Below are positions 34,574 through 44,958 of a DNA stretch of 64,000 bases, piece after piece. A model generated the notes under the pieces. The model worked only from the letters and a program-made list of their open reading frames with translations, searched no databases and was not told where the DNA came from. This stretch comes from Aridibacter famidurans (GTDB lineage Bacteria > Acidobacteriota > Blastocatellia > Pyrinomonadales > Pyrinomonadaceae): the NCBI GenBank assembly GCA_024103495.1, contig JAGFIQ010000138.1:1-64000 (forward strand), read 5' to 3'. Every line of letters starts with the position of its first letter. Position 1 is the stretch's first letter. The position numbers and the translations under genes were made by a program.

Positions 34574-37500
34574 TTACGGAGTCGAAGAGAACGGAATGAC
34601 CGAGTCTCCTCCCACACCGAATGCCGATACCGAAACGGTGGAGGAGAGGCTGTTGAAAACCCACCACTCGCCGTTCCTGTAGATCGCCAGGTCTTGTTTG
34701 CCGTCACCGTCGTAGTCGCCCGGTGCCGGGATGTCTGTGCCAACACCGAACTGATACGTCTCAAGGGTGTCGGACATGCTCATCCATATCCTCCATTCTC
34801 CCGTCGAAGTATCGTACGACGCCGCATCGTGTTTGCCGTCACCGTCGAAGTCTCCGGTCACGTTCATGTTTCCGCCGACGTTGCGCGAAATGCTGCCGCC
34901 GCCCGAAAGCTGAGCGTTGATCACGCCCGCGTTCCAGGTCGCCAGGTCATCCGTGCCGTCGCCGTCGAAGTCACCCACGATCGGAGTGTCTCCCGCGCCG
35001 CCGTACTGCCTGATCAAAGCCGTGCCGTTGTCGAGCGCGGTGTACCAGGTGTTGTCGGACGGTCTGTAGACGGTCACATCATCCTCACCATCGCCGTCGT
35101 AGTCGCCGGCCAGCGGAATGTCGCCGGTCTGGCCCCACGAGTACCCCGTGAAGGTAAGCGTTTGGCTGTTGATGATGTAGAAATCGGCCTGGCCTTCGTC
35201 GTCGGTCATTCTCGCGACCGCCACGTCGGTTACGCCGTCGCCGTCGAAGTCAGCGGGTAACAGCGTATCGCCTGCGAGTCCCCAGTTGAGTCCGAAGAAC
35301 CCTGAAGTCGAACCGTTGATGTACCAGTTGCCCTCGGACGGACGGAATACCGATATGTCGGTCCTGCCGTCTCCGTCGAAGTCGGCCCTTGCCGGTCCGG
35401 AGACCAGGCTGCAGACGTATTCGTCGGATTCGAAGGTGATCTTCCATCCGGCCATCACGCCCGGATCGGCTCCGGTATCGTCGTCCGACCAAAGCTTCCA
35501 GTCACCGTTCATAGTTGCTCCATCCATGCCGAAGGTCGACATGAACGTCGCACTGCCGCCCGGCGCCGGATTCTCGTACGGACCGGCCGGTGCCGGGGCG
35601 TCGAACGGATCGTTCGCTCCGTGGTTGGTCGGCTGGAAGGTTCCTGAGACCGGCGGTACGCCGCTCGTAGGCATTGTTTCAGCCGCGTCATCCCTCAGCG
35701 TCAAAGTTGTTACGACCGTATTCGTGCGGTTACTGGAGCCGTAGGCATCGGACATGAAGATGAACTTCTGACCGCCCGGGCCCTCCAGCATGAAGTCGAG
35801 GTCGCTGACCCACGTGTGGTTGAGATCCGTCAGTTCAACGCTGATCACCTTGTTGCCGGAAAGTCCGGAAACAGGGATGGTCGAGGGATACGGATCACCG
35901 GGACCGGAGGTCGTGCCCGGCTGTCCTGCAGGCAGGTCGATCGGGCCGTCCGTGCTTGAGAAGCTTTGGGCGGGTCCGCCGACCGGCGTTCCGAGCCTGA
36001 ATTCTCTCGTTACAGGTGCCTGGACGCCTTCGTCGCTTGTCACCACGATGTCGATGCTGTGGAAAGAACCGCAAGCGACCGCGCCCACCGAGGCCGGGAT
36101 CGAATACGGAACATCCTGCGTAACAGTCTGGCCGTCGTCGATGTTGCCGAAGCTGACCGAGCCCTGACCATTTATGCTGACGCTAACATTGTTCACGGTG
36201 CCGCCGGTGGTGTTCTCGACCGAGATCGAGATCAGGACGTTCTCACCCGGTTCGGGGAAGCCGTCATTATCACCAGGTGCATCGCTAACTGAGAAAGGAT
36301 CGGCATAAACGACGTTGGGGAAGTCGAACGCTTCAGTGACCTGAGTCGTCGTCGTTCCGCAGCAGGCGTCAACAGATGCGCTGTAACCCATTCCGCGGAT
36401 ACGGAATCCCTCGCGGACATCCGCCACATCGGCCGACGCTTCCGGGGCCGCCGGAAGAGCCGACGCTGCCGCTATGATCGCGTCCCTTTCCTGAAGAAAT
36501 GTCGGTCCCAATGGAGCCATCTTCATACCGTCGGTGACGATCTGCATCGCTCTGTCGTTACCGGCAACATGACCAAGCCTCGAGATCATGAGCGCTCTGA
36601 CTTCCCACAAAGCGGAACTCCAGACCTCGCCGGCCGCGTGGACCTGCGAAGCGCTCGTGGAGATGTGCGGACCCGACATCGCCGGAAATGCTCCGTCGGT
36701 AAGGTCCATCTGAGTCTGGTCAATGTCAGCGAACGTAAGCGGGTTGTGCGGAAGGTTCGACGGCCCTCCGGTGGTCGCCATTGTCGCCTTCGGAAAGCGC
36801 CGGATGCCGTAGTAGTAGTTGGCCGTTCCGATCACGCCAAAGCCGTTGAGCAGAACGTGACCGCCGCCGGCAAACACACCGTTGACCGGATCGTCGGAAC
36901 CCGAAAGAAGGCAGAAGGCGTACCAGTCGCTCCAACCCTCGCCCATTCCTCGGGACATGTTCGTGCTCAAGCCGCTCGAGTTGCCGTGGAGGCGGTTCGA
37001 AAGGCCGTGCGTCACCTCGTGGATGATGATATCGGCGTCAGCCGTACCGTCCCTCTGCGGAGTGGGTCCGGTGAAGATGTACATCTGCATCCTTCCGCGG
37101 CCGCCGTCCGCCGGCGTCGAGAAGTTTGCGTTGTTCGTTCCCGAAGAATCCTGACCTTCGGAGGACACCCGGTCGCCGGCGGAACCGCCGCGGCCGAAAT
37201 TGTCATCCTGGAAATTGAAGGCCTGTTCATTGAACCCCTGCATATACAAGGCGTCGTGGTAGCGGTTCATGATGTAGAACATCTGAATCACTGCACCGTC
37301 CCTTGCTGCCTGGACGTTCGGAGCATCACCCGGTCCCGGATTTCCCGGAGGAGGGTTCCACGCTGAACTGAACACGCGCGTCGCACCCGAGACCGGGGCG
37401 TCGACTCCGTTCGTTCCATCGATATCTATTCCTGCCTCGGTGGCATTACCGTCGGTCCAGCCGTTGGCCCCGTTGGCTCCATCGGTGACCCAGCCGTTGT

Positions 37501-38659
37501 TGTTGAACGAAAGCGGACCTTCGTTACCGATCAGCGTTACGTTGGTTCTCGAGATCAGAGCGCCCTGCGTGCCGAGAGTAGGATCGACAGGGCCGGGCGT
37601 CAAAGGCGCCACGCTGTCGGCGGCGTTGATCATCGAGAGCGGATTTACGTAAACCTCGTACGTGGCGGACTGAGTCTGGTCTTCCGTAATGTTCTTGCGC
37701 CAAAGCATCGTGCCGGTCTCGGCATCGACGATGACGTAGTAAGCATTAACGGGCTGCCAGATCAGAACTCTCCACGCCGGCCGTGCCACGCCGGGCTCGG
37801 TCGGGAAGTACATTTTCTCAGCAGTTGTCGCCCAGTCTCCGGTCCCGAACACCTTCTTGATGTCCGAAGATTCGGCCGCATTGACCGTGGCATCGGAAGC
37901 CTGGAGCTTGTAATTGATGTAGCCGGCCGCGGACCTTACTGCGGCAGCCGGGTCTCCAAAATCAGACGACAGCGATTGGTACTCAAGCCCCGGAGCCAGG
38001 TTGTTGATCACACGGATGATCTGTCCGTCGATCGTGAAGCCGGCCTTGACTTCTCCCCTGAAAACAGGGATCCCGTTGATCGTTTGCTCAAGCAGAACGT
38101 GGGACATGTTGCCCTTGGGATTCGTGTAGTCCGCAATGACCTTCAGCTGGTCGATCTGGCCGGGGTCGAGTCCCACAAGACTGTTGTACTGTTTCAGAAA
38201 GTCCCGAAGGGTCTCCGAATTCTTTTCAGCGCGGCGGCCGGAAAGACGTTCGATCTCCGACCTGTAAACGTCGGGAGAAATGACCTCGGGCACCTGGAGG
38301 TCGTTGTTGTACTCGACCTTGAGTGATGGAACGCTTGTTCTAAGCGACTCTTCACCGCGGACAAAACCGTCCCGCACATTGGCAATGGCGAACCCGCTGG
38401 TCCCGGCGTCGTTCCTGAACTTGGACATAAGTTCAAAAACCTCTCGGTCTTTGACCGTCCGGATGTCGTAGTTCTCAAGACCCGGCTCGTGGCTCTCGGT
38501 CCTATGGAAAATGTTGGGTTTCGCCGATTCTTGCTTTTCTTGAGTCGATGCCTCGGACCGGAACTGCTTAGGAACGAATATTGCCGCTCCCAACAAAGCC
38601 AGTACGGCCAACGAGATCGTCAGCCTTTTCCGGGCGTCAACTACATCTGCTTTGTTCAT
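34574..38659 (-). CDS. Secreted M36 (fungalysin) metallopeptidase with P-domain-like and FG-GAP C-terminus
   Basis: A 1361-residue paralogue of the downstream gene, with a GGAGGG ribosome site before the ATG. An N-terminal hydrophobic segment (about 12-30) leads into the FTP-type propeptide (LLEQTINGIPVFRGEVKAGF). The peptidase domain has HEVTH at about 547-551 and MGEGWSDWYAFCLL. A beta-sandwich resembling the proprotein-convertase P domain (about 930-1100; LNHTWVSDLDFMLEGPGG, and MNGDWKLWSDDD) replaces the jelly-roll-like domain of the paralogue. The C-terminus has FG-GAP units (DFDGDGRTDISVFRP and others) of a more divergent kind. Zinc ligands are intact. Its own terminator follows, so it is separately transcribed. 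Confidence 0.93.
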   Translation of the reverse strand: MNKADVVDARKRLTISLAVLALLGAAIFVPKQFRSEASTQEKQESAKPNIFHRTESHEPGLENYDIRTVKDREVFELMSKFRNDAGTSGFAIANVRDGFVRGEESLRTSVPSLKVEYNNDLQVPEVISPDVYRSEIERLSGRRAEKNSETLRDFLKQYNSLVGLDPGQIDQLKVIADYTNPKGNMSHVLLEQTINGIPVFRGEVKAGFTIDGQIIRVINNLAPGLEYQSLSSDFGDPAAAVRSAAGYINYKLQASDATVNAAESSDIKKVFGTGDWATTAEKMYFPTEPGVARPAWRVLIWQPVNAYYVIVDAETGTMLWRKNITEDQTQSATYEVYVNPLSMINAADSVAPLTPGPVDPTLGTQGALISRTNVTLIGNEGPLSFNNNGWVTDGANGANGWTDGNATEAGIDIDGTNGVDAPVSGATRVFSSAWNPPPGNPGPGDAPNVQAARDGAVIQMFYIMNRYHDALYMQGFNEQAFNFQDDNFGRGGSAGDRVSSEGQDSSGTNNANFSTPADGGRGRMQMYIFTGPTPQRDGTADADIIIHEVTHGLSNRLHGNSSGLSTNMSRGMGEGWSDWYAFCLLSGSDDPVNGVFAGGGHVLLNGFGVIGTANYYYGIRRFPKATMATTGGPSNLPHNPLTFADIDQTQMDLTDGAFPAMSGPHISTSASQVHAAGEVWSSALWEVRALMISRLGHVAGNDRAMQIVTDGMKMAPLGPTFLQERDAIIAAASALPAAPEASADVADVREGFRIRGMGYSASVDACCGTTTTQVTEAFDFPNVVYADPFSVSDAPGDNDGFPEPGENVLISISVENTTGGTVNNVSVSINGQGSVSFGNIDDGQTVTQDVPYSIPASVGAVACGSFHSIDIVVTSDEGVQAPVTREFRLGTPVGGPAQSFSSTDGPIDLPAGQPGTTSGPGDPYPSTIPVSGLSGNKVISVELTDLNHTWVSDLDFMLEGPGGQKFIFMSDAYGSSNRTNTVVTTLTLRDDAAETMPTSGVPPVSGTFQPTNHGANDPFDAPAPAGPYENPAPGGSATFMSTFGMDGATMNGDWKLWSDDDTGADPGVMAGWKITFESDEYVCSLVSGPARADFDGDGRTDISVFRPSEGNWYINGSTSGFFGLNWGLAGDTLLPADFDGDGVTDVAVARMTDDEGQADFYIINSQTLTFTGYSWGQTGDIPLAGDYDGDGEDDVTVYRPSDNTWYTALDNGTALIRQYGGAGDTPIVGDFDGDGTDDLATWNAGVINAQLSGGGSISRNVGGNMNVTGDFDGDGKHDAASYDTSTGEWRIWMSMSDTLETYQFGVGTDIPAPGDYDGDGKQDLAIYRNGEWWVFNSLSSTVSVSAFGVGGDSVIPFSSTP

Positions 38660-39309
38660 CTAGATTTACCCTCCTGCGACCGGTCTTCACCGGTCTAAAT
38701 CCAATGCGGCTTATGAAACAACGGGAAGAACCGAAAGATCCACAAGACGTTCGAAGCCCCCGCCCGGAGTTCGGTCCGGAGCGCGGGTATTACAAGTTCA
38801 GAGATCACCGGAAAGAGCGGAAACCCTTTCGCGCCGAACACAGTTCAACGCCGTGTCTCTCGAGTTTTCAATTGCGCCAGCTTTCAGGCACGGCTGGAAC
38901 CGCGGCCTGACTCAGGATTGGAATGTATAAGTGCGAATGATGAACAAGTATGAATGATGGAAGAAGAACTAAAATACGCTATCACTTGCAAAACCACTGT
39001 TCGCGTCGGCGGGACGCCCCGATCCAAGAACAAAAAAAGGTATGAATTATGACTGCCGGACGCCTGTGAACTTAATATCCGTCCGGAAGAATGCGCTCAC
39101 TCTAACAGACTCTCGCACGATTAGTCAAAGGTCATTTTAATCAGCAGGATGCGGTGAAACAGATAAGGTATGGAAACCGCTCACCGGAGCGCATTTCCGG
39201 CGGCACCGCATCCATTGGCGGGGGCGGTACAAGCTAATCTCTGTTAAGATTACGTCCGAACGAACTACATCGAGGTCCTCCCTTTGAGCCGACCCGCCAA
39301 GCAATAAGA
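38660..39309. other. Gene-free interval
   Basis: Divergent region between the M36 gene and the helicase gene. Frames within it are short and have no ribosome site. I see no clear promoter boxes and, unusually for this window, no member of the repeat families. Confidence 0.5.
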
Positions 39310-41301
39310 ATGAAAGACATATTTGGAAGTGAAGGACTCCTCGCCGCCCATCACGAAGCGTACGAGGACAGACCCGGCCAGCTGAAGATGGCGGAGGCTG
39401 TCCTGAACGCTTTCAAAGAAGAGAGACACCTGATAGTCGAGGCCGGAACGGGGACCGGCAAGACACTCGCCTATCTCGTGCCGGCGATCTCGTTCGCCGT
39501 GAAGAACAAGCGTCGCGTGATCATCTCCACGGGGACTCTTAACCTGCAGGAGCAACTGATGGAGAAGGACATTCCGTTTCTCCAGGAGATCCTGCCCGCC
39601 AAGTTCAGCGCGGCGTATATGAAGGGCCGCGCGAATTACGCGTGTCTCTACCGGATCAAAAAATCGGGCGACCAGCCGATCCTTTCGGGCCTGGACGAGA
39701 TGGGCCATTTCGAACGCGTCAGCGAATGGGCGTTCGAATCCGAGACCGGAGACCGCGCGGAACTTACCGACCTGCCGGACGACCTGCCGTTCTGGTCCCG
39801 GATCAACGCCCGCAGCGAGACCTGCCTCGGCCAGCAGTGCCCGGATTTCGAGCCGTGCTTCATCACAAGGATGCGGAGCCGCGCCGAACAGGCCCAGATA
39901 GTCATCGTCAACCACCATCTGTTCTTCGCCGATCTCAATCTTCGGGGCAATGAATACGGAAAAGTGATCCCCGACTACGGGGCAGTGATCTTCGACGAGG
40001 CACACCTTATAGAGGACATCGCTTCGGACTACTTCGGCGTGGCGGTATCGAGCTTTCAGATCGAGGAACTCGCCCGCGACGCTGATGCGGTCCCGATCAC
40101 CGACGCGTTCGCGGTCAAAGACCTGACGAAGATCCTGACGAAAATGCGGGGATTCGCGGACATGTTCTGGTCGAGGTTCTCGGAAGGAAGGGGGCGCGAA
40201 GGCCGCTTCCCGCTCGACAGGAATTCGATCGAACGCCGGACGCGAGGAGGAGAAACCGAGCCGACGCGGCTTGGCGAGGCCTACACTGCGCTTGATGAAA
40301 CGCTCGACCGGCTGCTGAAGGCTCTCGATGTTCATTCCGACAAGGTGCCGGAGGCCGAAAGTCTTGTGCGAAGGATCCGCCAGGCGAGGTTCGACCTCAA
40401 GTTCATTATTGGTCAGGCGGAAGAGAACTTCGTTTACTGGCTCGAGCGAAGGGGCCGCGGAACGTTTCTGAGGGCGTCGCCGATCGATGTTTCCGGGCTT
40501 CTTGAGGAAAAGCTGTTCGACAAGGTGAAGACCTGTGTTCTGACCAGCGCGACGCTTTCGACGAACGGGAACTTTGATTTCGTTCGTGGCCGGCTCGGTC
40601 TGGATTCCGGAAGGACCGACACGCTGCTGGCGCCTTCGACCTTCGATTACAGGGAGCAGGCGATCATTTATCTGCCGAGATCAATGCCGGACCCGCGCTC
40701 GCAGGAGTTCACTCAGCTCGCGGCGGGCGAGATCCTGAAGCTCCTGAAGATCACCGAGGGGCGGGCGTTCGTGCTCGCCACGAGTTTCTCGTCGATGAAC
40801 GCGCTGTACGAGATCGTTTCGTCGAGGATCGATTACCCGTGTTTTCTTCAAGGCACGATGTCGAAAACGGGACTGCTCGAGAGGTTTCGCGAGACGCCGA
40901 ACGCGGTCCTTTTCGGGACGTCTTCATTCTGGCAGGGCGTGGACGTCCGCGGCGAACAGCTCTCGTGCGTGATCATCGACAAGCTGCCATTCGCCGTGCC
41001 GACCGATCCGCTCGTCGCGGCCCGCACGCGGTACATCGACGAGCACGGCGGGCGGTCATTTTTCGAGTACAGCGTGCCGAGCGCGGTGATCACTTTGAAA
41101 CAGGGAATAGGGCGCCTGATCAGAAGCACGACCGACCACGGGATCATCGCGCTTCTCGATCCGAGGCTCCGGACCAAAGGCTACGGCCGCGACTTCCTGA
41201 AGAGCCTTCCGGATTCGAGGATCACGACTGAGATCGCGGACGTCGAGGCCCATTTCAAGAGCCATACGCCGCTGAAAGAACTGGAGCGCGGCGCCCGGTG
41301 A
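39310..41301 (+). CDS. DinG/YoaA-family ATP-dependent DNA helicase
   Basis: A 663-residue XPD-like superfamily 2 helicase. Motif I is EAGTGTGKTLAYLVPA, motif Ia STGTLNLQEQL, the DEAH box DEAHLIED, motif III VLTSATLS, motif V FGTSSFWQGVDV and motif VI QGIGRLIRS. Four cysteines positioned for an iron-sulfur cluster lie between motifs Ia and II: one in NYACLY and three in ETCLGQQCPDFEPC. This is typical of DinG/YoaA, which unwind forked, D-loop or R-loop structures during repair. No exonuclease domain is fused. The family is clear but the choice between DinG and YoaA is not. Confidence 0.93.
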   Translation: MKDIFGSEGLLAAHHEAYEDRPGQLKMAEAVLNAFKEERHLIVEAGTGTGKTLAYLVPAISFAVKNKRRVIISTGTLNLQEQLMEKDIPFLQEILPAKFSAAYMKGRANYACLYRIKKSGDQPILSGLDEMGHFERVSEWAFESETGDRAELTDLPDDLPFWSRINARSETCLGQQCPDFEPCFITRMRSRAEQAQIVIVNHHLFFADLNLRGNEYGKVIPDYGAVIFDEAHLIEDIASDYFGVAVSSFQIEELARDADAVPITDAFAVKDLTKILTKMRGFADMFWSRFSEGRGREGRFPLDRNSIERRTRGGETEPTRLGEAYTALDETLDRLLKALDVHSDKVPEAESLVRRIRQARFDLKFIIGQAEENFVYWLERRGRGTFLRASPIDVSGLLEEKLFDKVKTCVLTSATLSTNGNFDFVRGRLGLDSGRTDTLLAPSTFDYREQAIIYLPRSMPDPRSQEFTQLAAGEILKLLKITEGRAFVLATSFSSMNALYEIVSSRIDYPCFLQGTMSKTGLLERFRETPNAVLFGTSSFWQGVDVRGEQLSCVIIDKLPFAVPTDPLVAARTRYIDEHGGRSFFEYSVPSAVITLKQGIGRLIRSTTDHGIIALLDPRLRTKGYGRDFLKSLPDSRITTEIADVEAHFKSHTPLKELERGAR

Positions 41302-41350
41302 CGCCGCGGGAGATTGTACGCCCGCCGCGGGTGCCATAGAATCGGTAAAA

Positions 41351-41734
41351 ATGCCTTCATTCTACGAAGTAATGATCGAGCGAAACTTCTCCTCCGCTCA
41401 CCAGCTGCGCGGTTACAAGGGGAAGTGCGAGAATCTCCACGGCCACAATTACAAGGTCGAGATCTTTGCCCGCGGTGAGGAACTGAACAACATAGGCCTG
41501 CTTATCGACTTTGGCGATCTGAAAAACGCTGCCGACGAGATCGTCGCTTATCTCGATCACAGGAACCTCAATGAACTGCCTCCCTTCGACGAAGAGCTGA
41601 ACCCTTCAGCCGAAAACATCGCCGCCTACTTTCACGAGTACCTGAATTCCCGGATCGCCGACGAACGCGTGCGGGTTTACAAGGTCCGCTGCTACGAGAC
41701 CCCGACAAGCGTCGCCACGTTCGTGGATGAGTAG
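41351..41734 (+). CDS. queD: 6-carboxy-5,6,7,8-tetrahydropterin synthase QueD
   Basis: QueD makes 6-carboxytetrahydropterin from dihydroneopterin triphosphate in the queuosine/7-deazaguanine route. The 127-residue protein shows the zinc histidines in SAHQL and NLHGHNY, the catalytic Cys in GKCENLHGH, the Asp-His pair in LDHRNLNE and the terminal PTSVATF segment. All are conserved. Related eukaryotic-type PTPS proteins are longer. No other queuosine gene is in the window. It begins 49 bases after the helicase gene and might share its transcript. Confidence 0.93.
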   Translation: MPSFYEVMIERNFSSAHQLRGYKGKCENLHGHNYKVEIFARGEELNNIGLLIDFGDLKNAADEIVAYLDHRNLNELPPFDEELNPSAENIAAYFHEYLNSRIADERVRVYKVRCYETPTSVATFVDE

Positions 41735-41778
41735 CCGACAGATCGAGACTTCGCATTTGCAGCGCTCGGACACGCATT

Positions 41779-41870
41779 TAACCGCAAAGGACGCAAAGGT
41801 ATTCGCAAGGAACGCAGAGAGATCTCTTTGCGACCCTTGCGGGAACCTCGGCGACCTCTGCGGTAAAAGT
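41779..41870. repeat. Fold-back element, ACCGCAAAGGACGCAAAGG type
   Basis: The left arm starts ACCGCAAAGGACGCAAAGG (41781) with AACGCAGAGAG, and the right arm ends GCGACCTCTGCGGT (41852-41865). Each arm alternates GCAAAGG-like words with short spacers. It is one of two adjacent elements downstream of queD. Confidence 0.7.
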
Positions 41871-41936
41871 CTGTTTGAGATCTCATTCGCACAAAGGAAA
41901 ACGGGCTACAAATAATTGAGTTTGTCCAAGTGTTGT

Positions 41937-42066
41937 CTTCTTTGCGGTTCCTTGCGGCTTGGCGTCTTTGCGAGAGTCCCTAAATTTCAGATTCTGGCCA
42001 TCGTCCGGTCCTCAAAGACAGAAAGGCCTCCCGCAAAGACGCCAAGCCGCAAAGGGCCGCAAAGAG
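41937..42066. repeat. Fold-back element, CTTGGCGTCTTTGCG type
   Basis: The left arm (41937-41973) contains CGGCTTGGCGTCTTTGCG. The right arm (42030-42066) contains CGCAAAGACGCCAAGCCG, an exact 18-bp complement that extends with mismatches on both sides. The arms are separated by about 56 bp. Together with the preceding element it occupies the gap 41735-42165. Confidence 0.75.
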
Positions 42067-42165
42067 GAGCCCAGGCGCTCCCCAAACGAAACCTATCCGT
42101 TGATTCGACGTACCTGATTTCATAAACTCAATACCATTAACATTTTGAAAACGAGAGGTATGAAT

Positions 42166-44943
42166 ATGAAGAACTATTCCCGAGGCGGATTGTGTTTTGC
42201 GATGATCCTCGCGCTCTTGCTCGCGCCGATGATCCCCGCGACCGCGAACGCGCAAGGCTCCAGTGCCGCCCCGAAGATCGAATTCGAAAAGTACACCCTT
42301 CCGAACGGGCTCGAGGTGATCCTTCACGTCGACCGTAAGCTCCCGATCGTGCACGTGAACCAGTGGTTCCACGTCGGCTCCGCCAACGAGCGGCCCGGCC
42401 GAACCGGTTTCGCGCACCTGTTCGAGCACATGATGTTCCAGGGTTCGAAGAATGCGAGCCAAGATTACCTCAAGTACGTCGAAGCGGCGGGAGCCAACCT
42501 GCTTGAGGGCGGCGTGAACGGAACGACCAATCAGGACCGCACGAATTATTTCGCGACCGTTCCTTCGGGAAATCTCGAAAACCTGCTGTGGGTCGAGTCG
42601 GACCGCCTCGCGACGCTTCCAGAAGCGCTTACGAAAGAGAATCTCGACAACCAGCGCGACGTCGTCAAGAACGAACGCCGGCAGGGACTCGAGAACCAGC
42701 CCTACGGCCGCTGGTACAAGGTGCTGGGTGAAACGATGTATCCGGAAGGCCATCCGTACCAGCATACGGTGATCGGGTCGCACGAGGACCTTACCGCTGC
42801 GACCGAGGACGATGTCCGCGAGTTCTTCCGCACTTATTACACCCCGAACAATCTCTCGTTGGTGATCGCGGGCGACTTTGATGTCGAACAGACAAAGAAA
42901 TGGGTCGAGAAGTACTTCGGCACCATTCCCGCAGGGCCTCCTCTGGAACGTCCCGCGAAGGGATTGCCGACGCTCGACGGTGAGCGGTTCGTCAAAGTGA
43001 ATGATCGCGTCCCGCAGGCGAGGGTCTATTACGGCTGGCACGCGCCTTCGTATTTTGCTCCCGGCGACGCCGAACTCGAGCTCTTTGCGACGATCATGAC
43101 GGACGGCCTTTCGGCTAGGCTGAACAAGGCGCTTCTTTACGATCAGCAGCTCGCTTCGAATGTCGTCGCCTTCGGCGGCGGACAGCCCCTTGCGGGAAGC
43201 TTCGTAATGTGGGCGACCGCACGACCGGGCGTCGATCTGGCCGATATCGAGAAAGTGATCGAAGCGGAGATCTCGCGTTTCGCGAAAGAAGGCCCGACGC
43301 AGGTCGAGCTCGACCGTGCCAAGACGAAGTGGGAGTTCAACTTCATCGCCGGACTTGAGCGTATCGGCGGCTTCGGCGGAAAGTCCGATCTTCTAAATCA
43401 GTACAACACCTTCCTCGGCGATCCGGGCAAGTTCGAGGATGACCTGGCGAGGCACAGGAACGTGACCAGCGACAGCATAAAGAATGCAGTTGCGAAATAT
43501 TTGGACACGAAGAACCGGGTCAGAATGCACTTCGTTCCCGAGACCTCCGGGCGTCCGTCGGATGTTGCGGTCGACCGCACGATCGAGCCGCCGCTGGGAG
43601 GCGACAAACCGTTTAACGCGCCTGAGGTCCAGACCGCGAAGCTCCCGAACGGAATGGACATCTTCGTCGTTTCGAAACCCGAACTTCCGAAAGTTGCTGT
43701 CGGCCTTGCAACCAGGGCGGGAGCGGTCGCCGATCCGGCAGGGAAGGCGGGAACAGCGTCGATGACAAACCGCGTGATGCGTCGGGGAACCGATTCGATG
43801 AGCGCGCTTGAGATCGACGAGAAACTCGGAAATCTCGGAACCAGCATAAGCGGAGGCGCGGGACGCGAGTCCGGCGGTCTCCAGATGGAAGTGCTCACAC
43901 GCAACCTCGACACGGCGTTGGCGATAATGGCCGACATCGCGATAAATCCTTCGTTCCCGCAGGAAGAGTTCGACCGCGAGAAAAAGCAGGCGCTTGACGG
44001 ACTGGCTCAGGCGGCGAGCAATCCAAATGCAGTCGCGAGCCGCGTCGCGTATATGCTCGCTTTTGGAAAGGACCATCCTTACGGGCGTCCGACCGGCGGA
44101 CTTCCTTCGACGGTGCAAAAGATCACCCGCGACGACCTTGTAGCGTTTCACGACAAGTACTGGAAGCCCGGAAGTTCGGCGCTTGTGTTCGTCGGCAATC
44201 TCTCGCTTGAGGAAGCGGTCGCGAAGGCGCGCCAGCATTTCGGATCTTGGTCCGGAGGCTCGGCTCCTTCGGTGACGATCCCGCCGGCGAATTCATCCGC
44301 GGCAGGCAAGGTGTATCTGATCGACCGGCAGGGTGCCGCTCAGACGGTGGTCAATCACATCCTGCAGGCTCCGGAAAGGAAATCGGAAGATTACTACGCG
44401 CTTAGCCTTGCCAACACGGTGTACGGCGGCGGCTTCGGGACGAGGCTGAACCTGAACCTGCGGGAAGACAAGGGATATTCGTACGGCGTTTTCGCGTTCC
44501 CGAACCACTTCTCAAAGGACGGGATCTGGCTCGCCTCAGGCGGGGTTCAAACGGACAAGACCAAGGAATCCGCGGTCGAGTTCGTTAAGGAACTGAAGAA
44601 CATCGCCGGCGAGAAGCCGATCTCCGGCCAAGAGCTTGAAACGGCGAGGCTGCTCCGGATTAGAGGTTATGCCCAGCAGTTCGAAGCGTACGGAAGGATC
44701 GCCGGACAGATCCTCGCTCTTTGGCAGGAAGGACTTCCGATGTCCGAGCTCCAGAACGAGCCGGAAGAGCTTTCGAAGCTTCAGCTGGCGACGGTCAATT
44801 CGATCGCTCAGAAGTACGCGAAGCCGGACGGAACGGCACTGCTGATGGTAGGAGACCTCTCGAAGATCGAGCAGGGGATCAGGGAACTGAACCTCGGCGA
44901 GATCGTGATACTCGACAACGAAGGGAACCCGGTAGCGAGGTAA
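42166..44943 (+). CDS. Secreted M16-family zinc metallopeptidase
   Basis: A pitrilysin/processing-peptidase-like protein of 925 residues from the ATG at 42166. That ATG has GAGAGG seven bases upstream; an ATG six bases earlier and a TTG are alternatives. After a signal peptide (about 11-30), the N-terminal M16 domain carries the inverted zinc motif HLFEH in GRTGFAHLFEHMMFQG and the third ligand in VVKNERRQG. The second half repeats the M16 fold without a zinc motif, as usual for full-length members. The family degrades small or unfolded peptides in a closed chamber. It converges with another M16 gene of the same length, a distant paralogue. Confidence 0.92.
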   Translation: MKNYSRGGLCFAMILALLLAPMIPATANAQGSSAAPKIEFEKYTLPNGLEVILHVDRKLPIVHVNQWFHVGSANERPGRTGFAHLFEHMMFQGSKNASQDYLKYVEAAGANLLEGGVNGTTNQDRTNYFATVPSGNLENLLWVESDRLATLPEALTKENLDNQRDVVKNERRQGLENQPYGRWYKVLGETMYPEGHPYQHTVIGSHEDLTAATEDDVREFFRTYYTPNNLSLVIAGDFDVEQTKKWVEKYFGTIPAGPPLERPAKGLPTLDGERFVKVNDRVPQARVYYGWHAPSYFAPGDAELELFATIMTDGLSARLNKALLYDQQLASNVVAFGGGQPLAGSFVMWATARPGVDLADIEKVIEAEISRFAKEGPTQVELDRAKTKWEFNFIAGLERIGGFGGKSDLLNQYNTFLGDPGKFEDDLARHRNVTSDSIKNAVAKYLDTKNRVRMHFVPETSGRPSDVAVDRTIEPPLGGDKPFNAPEVQTAKLPNGMDIFVVSKPELPKVAVGLATRAGAVADPAGKAGTASMTNRVMRRGTDSMSALEIDEKLGNLGTSISGGAGRESGGLQMEVLTRNLDTALAIMADIAINPSFPQEEFDREKKQALDGLAQAASNPNAVASRVAYMLAFGKDHPYGRPTGGLPSTVQKITRDDLVAFHDKYWKPGSSALVFVGNLSLEEAVAKARQHFGSWSGGSAPSVTIPPANSSAAGKVYLIDRQGAAQTVVNHILQAPERKSEDYYALSLANTVYGGGFGTRLNLNLREDKGYSYGVFAFPNHFSKDGIWLASGGVQTDKTKESAVEFVKELKNIAGEKPISGQELETARLLRIRGYAQQFEAYGRIAGQILALWQEGLPMSELQNEPEELSKLQLATVNSIAQKYAKPDGTALLMVGDLSKIEQGIRELNLGEIVILDNEGNPVAR

Positions 44944-44958
44944 TCGGGGCCAAAAACT

